Below, in pieces: positions 5,096 to 7,607 of a stretch of DNA of 7,607 bases (positions are counted from its first letter, which is position 1; every line of letters begins with the position of its first letter). Under the pieces are notes generated by a model that saw nothing but the letters and a program-made list of their open reading frames with translations, searched no databases and was not told the origin of the DNA. Both the position numbers and the translations under genes were made by a program. This stretch comes from a bacterium (GTDB lineage Bacteria > Patescibacteriota > Saccharimonadia > Saccharimonadales > UBA4665): contig JAJZWG010000032.1 of the NCBI GenBank assembly GCA_021846795.1, forward strand, positions 1 to 7,607. The letters run 5' to 3'.

Positions 5096-5155
5096 ATGCC
5101 TATTCAAGTCAAAAGTAACTCCCGAGTCTATAAAGTTAACGTAAGAGTTTTATAG
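5096..5155 (+). CDS. Possible 19-residue small protein between rsmH and mraY
   Basis: ATG 5096 opens a 19-codon frame ending at TAG 5153-5155: MPIQVKSNSRVYKVNVRVL. It begins 26 bases after the rsmH stop and sits where ftsL usually lies in dcw clusters. It has none of the features of FtsL (no membrane segment, no coiled coil); the alternating hydrophobic and basic residues suggest a single amphipathic beta strand. The main support for translation is the strong ribosome site and good spacing. A stable hairpin begins 14 bases after its stop. It could be a true small protein, a leader peptide controlling mraY through the hairpin, or chance. I do not recognise a family. Confidence 0.4.
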   Translation: MPIQVKSNSRVYKVNVRVL

Positions 5156-5162
5156 CTCAATC

Positions 5163-5203
5163 AATTTTACGGCCTACACTTTTTGTGTGGGCCGTCACAA
5201 ATT
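5163..5203 (+). promoter_or_regulatory. Stable hairpin between the small ORF and mraY (terminator or attenuator candidate)
   Basis: ACGGCCTACAC (5169-5179) pairs with GTGTGGGCCGT (5185-5195) around a T5 loop; all 11 positions pair, one as G-U. AATTT (5163-5167) and AAATT (5199-5203) can extend the stem across a small internal loop. It is the most GC-rich structure in the window. A T5 run comes only at 5206-5210, so it is not a textbook intrinsic terminator. AAATTA (5199-5204) can instead pair with TAATTT (5210-5215), an alternative fold next to the mraY start signals. Confidence 0.6.
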
Positions 5204-5217
5204 AGTTTTTAATTTGT

Positions 5218-5229
5218 TATAATTAGGTG
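5218..5229 (+). promoter_or_regulatory. mraY -10 box and ribosome site
   Basis: TATAAT (5218-5223) is followed by AGGTG (5225-5229), 8 bases before ATG 5238. If the -10 box is used, transcription would start near 5230 and leave out the AGGTG, giving a nearly leaderless message. If mraY is read from upstream, AGGTG serves as the ribosome site. No convincing -35 box was found, so the two readings cannot be separated here. Confidence 0.4.
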
Positions 5230-5237
5230 TATTAATC

Positions 5238-6278
5238 ATGAATATAACTTTTCATCTAGCGGTAACTTTTCATTTTTTGATTCGTTTATTGCTTTTAGCT
5301 TTTTTGAGTTTTTTTGTATACATGCTTATTACTCCAATTTATACTTATTTTGCTTATCAATATCATTGGTGGAAAAAACAAAGAACAACAGCTTGGTCTG
5401 GAGGTGAGGCGACTGTTTATAATAAATTACACGCTGAAAAACATAAGAGAAATATTCCAACTATGGCTGGGATGGTTTTTATAATCGTTATTTCAGCTAT
5501 TGTTATAATTTATGATTTAAATAAACATCAAACCTGGTTGCCGTTGGCTGGTTTAATTTTGGCTGGTTTAATTGGGTTAGTTGATGATGCTATGAATATT
5601 AAAAGTCATGGTGGGGTAGCTGGAATGAGTTCTAAATTAAAATTTGCTTTGTATAGTCTAGTGGCCTTATTAACTGGTAGTTGGTTTTATTTTGTAATGC
5701 ATATTCATACGATTTATTTACCATTTGTTGGTAATATTCCTTTAGGTTTTTTGATCATACCAGTTTTTTGGTTTATCGTTGTGGCAACAGCTAATTCAGT
5801 TAATATTACTGATGGTTTAGATGGTTTGGTTGGTGGTTTATTAACAACTTCCTTTGCGGCTTATAGTATAATTTGTGTTGTTGAGCATCAATATTTCTTG
5901 GCTATTTTTTGTTTTATTGTGGTTGGGGCTTTACTTGGTTACACTTGGTTTAATATTTTTCCAGCTAGATTTTATATGGGTGATTCAGGGGCTTTTGCTT
6001 TAGGTGTAGCTTTGGGAATTATAGCTATGCAAACCAATACAATTTATGTTTTACCAATTATAGGTATTATTTATGTAGCTGAAACGGGTTCAGTTATTAT
6101 TAATCGATTATCTAAAAAATTACGTCATGGAAAGAAAGTTTTTTTATCTTCGCCAATACACCATCATTTTGAAGCTATTGGTTGGCCTGAAACTAAAGTG
6201 ACTATGAGATTTTGGGTTATTGGCCAAGTAGCGGCAGCAATTGGATTATTTGTTTTTTTAATAGTGACAATTAAATAA
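5238..6278 (+). CDS. mraY: Phospho-N-acetylmuramoyl-pentapeptide-transferase MraY
   Basis: MraY transfers phospho-MurNAc-pentapeptide from its UDP carrier to undecaprenyl phosphate, making lipid I on the inner face of the membrane. The 346-residue length is normal and about ten hydrophobic segments are visible (near 11-37, 79-92, 101-116, 134-153, 162-184, 197-214, 218-240, 250-265, 267-283 and 325-345). Catalytic motifs are present: GLVDDAMN (D116, D117), NITDGLDGL (189-197), YMGDSGAF (D249) and HHHFE (308-312). The cytoplasmic loop HKRNIPTMAGM (69-79) replaces the common KKGTPTMGG and is preceded by a longer stretch rich in charged residues. The start ATG 5238 has AGGTG upstream and gives a normal first membrane helix. 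Its product is the substrate of MurG downstream. No ftsI, murE or murF lies ahead of it, unlike the common order. Confidence 0.96.
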   Translation: MNITFHLAVTFHFLIRLLLLAFLSFFVYMLITPIYTYFAYQYHWWKKQRTTAWSGGEATVYNKLHAEKHKRNIPTMAGMVFIIVISAIVIIYDLNKHQTWLPLAGLILAGLIGLVDDAMNIKSHGGVAGMSSKLKFALYSLVALLTGSWFYFVMHIHTIYLPFVGNIPLGFLIIPVFWFIVVATANSVNITDGLDGLVGGLLTTSFAAYSIICVVEHQYFLAIFCFIVVGALLGYTWFNIFPARFYMGDSGAFALGVALGIIAMQTNTIYVLPIIGIIYVAETGSVIINRLSKKLRHGKKVFLSSPIHHHFEAIGWPETKVTMRFWVIGQVAAAIGLFVFLIVTIK

Positions 6279-6291
6279 TTACAGGTATAAT
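6264..6291 (+). promoter_or_regulatory. Predicted murG promoter straddling the mraY stop
   Basis: GTGACA (6264-6269, five of six bases of the -35 consensus) and a perfect TATAAT (6286-6291) are 16 bases apart. The mraY TAA (6276-6278) lies in the spacer. Transcription would start near 6298, leaving a leader of about 31 bases before the murG ATG. It suggests murG can be expressed independently of mraY. Confidence 0.55.
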
Positions 6292-6328
6292 GGTGATTAT
6301 TAATCTGATGAGAATAGAACGGTAAGTT

Positions 6329-7489
6329 ATGAAAATTATTTTAACTGGTGGCGGTTCGGGTGGACATGTTATACCAATTTTATCAATTATTCATCTTTTA
6401 AAAGAACAATATCCTACAGTTGAAATTATTTTTATTGGTCAAAAGGGTGATAATTTGACCAGTTTAATTAAATCTAATCGAGATATTAATCATTATTATT
6501 TTATTCATGCTGGTAAATTTCGACGTTATAGTAATGAAGGTTGGAAACAGTTATTAGACCTAAAGACAGCTTATAAGAATTTGAGAGATTTGTTTTTCAT
6601 TTTATTTGGTTTAATTGAAAGTCTCGTTATTATTAAAAAAACTAAACCAGATAAATTATTCACTCGTGGTGGTTATATAGCTGTTCCAATCGCTTTAGCG
6701 GCTAAAATAACTGGCTTAACTTATTTAACACATGATTCTGATGTGGTCCCTAGTTTAGCTAATCAAATAATTGCTCCTTGGGCTAAATATAATTTAGTAT
6801 CTCTTAAGAATGGTTACTACCCTTATGATAAAAATAAAATTAAAATAACTGGTGTACCGGTTTCAGATCAATTTAAATTAGTTAACAGTGATCAACAAGC
6901 AATATTTAAATCTAAATTGGGTTTAAAGTCAACTGATCAGGTTTTGTTTGTGATAGGCGGTGGATTAGGTTCATCCAGTATCAATAAACTAGTTTTATCA
7001 ATAGCTGATCAGCTACTTAGTATTTTTGATAATTTATATATTTTCCATGTGGTAGGGCAAAAAAAATATCAATTTATGAAGCAACAATATCAAAAAACTG
7101 TATTTAAGAAAATAGCTGATCGACAACGCATTCAGTTCTTTAGTTTTTTAGATAATGTTTATCTTTATTCAGGTGCTGCTGATCTGATAATTAGTCGAGC
7201 TGGAGCTACCAATATTGCTGAATTTTCATTGCAAGGGAAGGCGTGTATTATTATACCAAGTCCTTTTTTACCAAATTCTCATCAAATAAAAAACGCCCAA
7301 TATTTATCTAATCATCATGCAGCTGTTGTTTTATCTGAGGAAGAATTATTAAAGAATCCAATACAATTAAAAGAACAGGTTGTTTTGATGCTTAATTCTA
7401 AAGATCGTAGGGAAGAACTGGCTCGCAGAATCAATCATTTAGCAAATTATCAATCAGTTGAAAAAATTATTAAGTATATTCTCGATTAA
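6329..7489 (+). CDS. murG: MurG: lipid II-forming N-acetylglucosaminyltransferase
   Basis: MurG is a GT-B glycosyltransferase at the inner membrane face that adds GlcNAc from UDP-GlcNAc to lipid I, giving lipid II. At 386 residues it is slightly longer than the typical 355-365. Motifs: ILTGGGSGGHVIP (4-16, lipid-side loop), TRGGYIAVPIALAA (112-125), HDSD (135-138), GVPVSDQF (175-182), GGGLGSSSIN (210-219), ISRAGATNIAEF (288-299) and PFLPNSHQIKNA (312-323). Two differ from the usual family: HDSD stands for HEQN, and GGGSGGH for GGTGGH. The region 60-105 is expanded and contains a hydrophobic patch (FFILFGLIESLVII, 89-102) that may seat the protein on the membrane. The start follows from the family N-terminus; there is no clear ribosome site. 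A distant paralogous glycosyltransferase is unlikely given the position next to mraY. Confidence 0.93.
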   Translation: MKIILTGGGSGGHVIPILSIIHLLKEQYPTVEIIFIGQKGDNLTSLIKSNRDINHYYFIHAGKFRRYSNEGWKQLLDLKTAYKNLRDLFFILFGLIESLVIIKKTKPDKLFTRGGYIAVPIALAAKITGLTYLTHDSDVVPSLANQIIAPWAKYNLVSLKNGYYPYDKNKIKITGVPVSDQFKLVNSDQQAIFKSKLGLKSTDQVLFVIGGGLGSSSINKLVLSIADQLLSIFDNLYIFHVVGQKKYQFMKQQYQKTVFKKIADRQRIQFFSFLDNVYLYSGAADLIISRAGATNIAEFSLQGKACIIIPSPFLPNSHQIKNAQYLSNHHAAVVLSEEELLKNPIQLKEQVVLMLNSKDRREELARRINHLANYQSVEKIIKYILD

Positions 7490-7584
7490 GTAATATTTGT
7501 AAAAACTACTTTTGCTACCCCACTTGTTCTCTTTTTGTTCTTTAGTTGAAATTATTCAAAATAGTAATTACTTTTTATTAATAT

Positions 7585-7605
7585 ATTAATTGTATTAATT
7601 TTTTT
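7585..7605 (+). terminator. Possible AT-only terminator after murG
   Basis: ATTAAT (7585-7590) can pair with ATTAAT (7594-7599) around TGT, followed by T to 7605. It overlaps a perfect 14-base palindrome, ATTAATATATTAAT (7577-7590). The stem has no G-C pair, so this is weak. The rest of 7490-7607 shows no gene. Confidence 0.3.
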
Positions 7606-7607
7606 AT

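Noticed and set aside
6290..6325. 11-codon frame (MVIINLMRIER) just before murG
   Set aside because: Its ATG overlaps the -10 box TATAAT, so it would not be on the predicted transcript, and it has no ribosome site.
7518..7523. Reverse-strand GTGGGG as a further MraZ box after murG
   Set aside because: A single box without partners at 10-base spacing; MraZ sites need tandem copies.

Overview
The window is a stretch of an AT-rich bacterial chromosome. It reads as a member of the Candidate Phyla Radiation (Patescibacteria), and Saccharibacteria is my best guess. The reasons are the variant MurG and MraY motifs, the NYN and DUF4143 genes, sparse Shine-Dalgarno sites, and -10 boxes set almost directly against start codons. 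This placement is inference from sequence style, not a phylogeny. TGA is used as a stop (antitoxin, MraZ), and the housekeeping genes run full length without internal TGA, so I see no need for the UGA=Gly code of Absconditabacteria/Gracilibacteria.

Left part, accessory (1-3374). The window opens inside the last 68 codons of a DUF4143-type ATPase. About 620 noncoding bases follow, with two palindromic repeat structures. Next comes a compact type II toxin-antitoxin pair: a Phd/YefM-like antitoxin overlapping a VapC-like PIN toxin by 14 bases, behind a promoter covered by a perfect tandem 11-bp repeat. After a second noncoding gap with a CTTT microsatellite lies an unrecognised gene of about 285 codons. 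It has a textbook promoter placed for a leaderless message, but its frame is broken twice; one break is at an A8 run that is also a classic -1 slippery heptamer. The protein carries a 51-residue internal repeat. An intact NYN-domain (PIN-like) putative RNase closes this part.

Right part, cell-wall cluster (3375-7607). The order is mraZ, rsmH, a possible 19-residue ORF, mraY, murG. This is a stripped-down division and cell wall (dcw) cluster: ftsL, ftsI, murE, murF, murD and ftsW are not interleaved as they are in most bacteria. Upstream of mraZ are four GTGG(G) boxes in helical phase, matching the known operator style of the MraZ repressor. MraZ and RsmH are separated by 302 noncoding bases with a terminator-like hairpin, RsmH and MraY by the small ORF and a strong 11-bp hairpin, and MraY and MurG by a good promoter that straddles the mraY stop. 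The cluster therefore looks like several separately controlled transcription units rather than one operon.

MraY makes lipid I at the membrane and MurG converts it to lipid II, so the two enzymes act consecutively in peptidoglycan precursor synthesis. RsmH methylates 16S rRNA, and MraZ likely controls its own transcription. No tRNA, rRNA, CRISPR array, insertion sequence or replication origin was seen.
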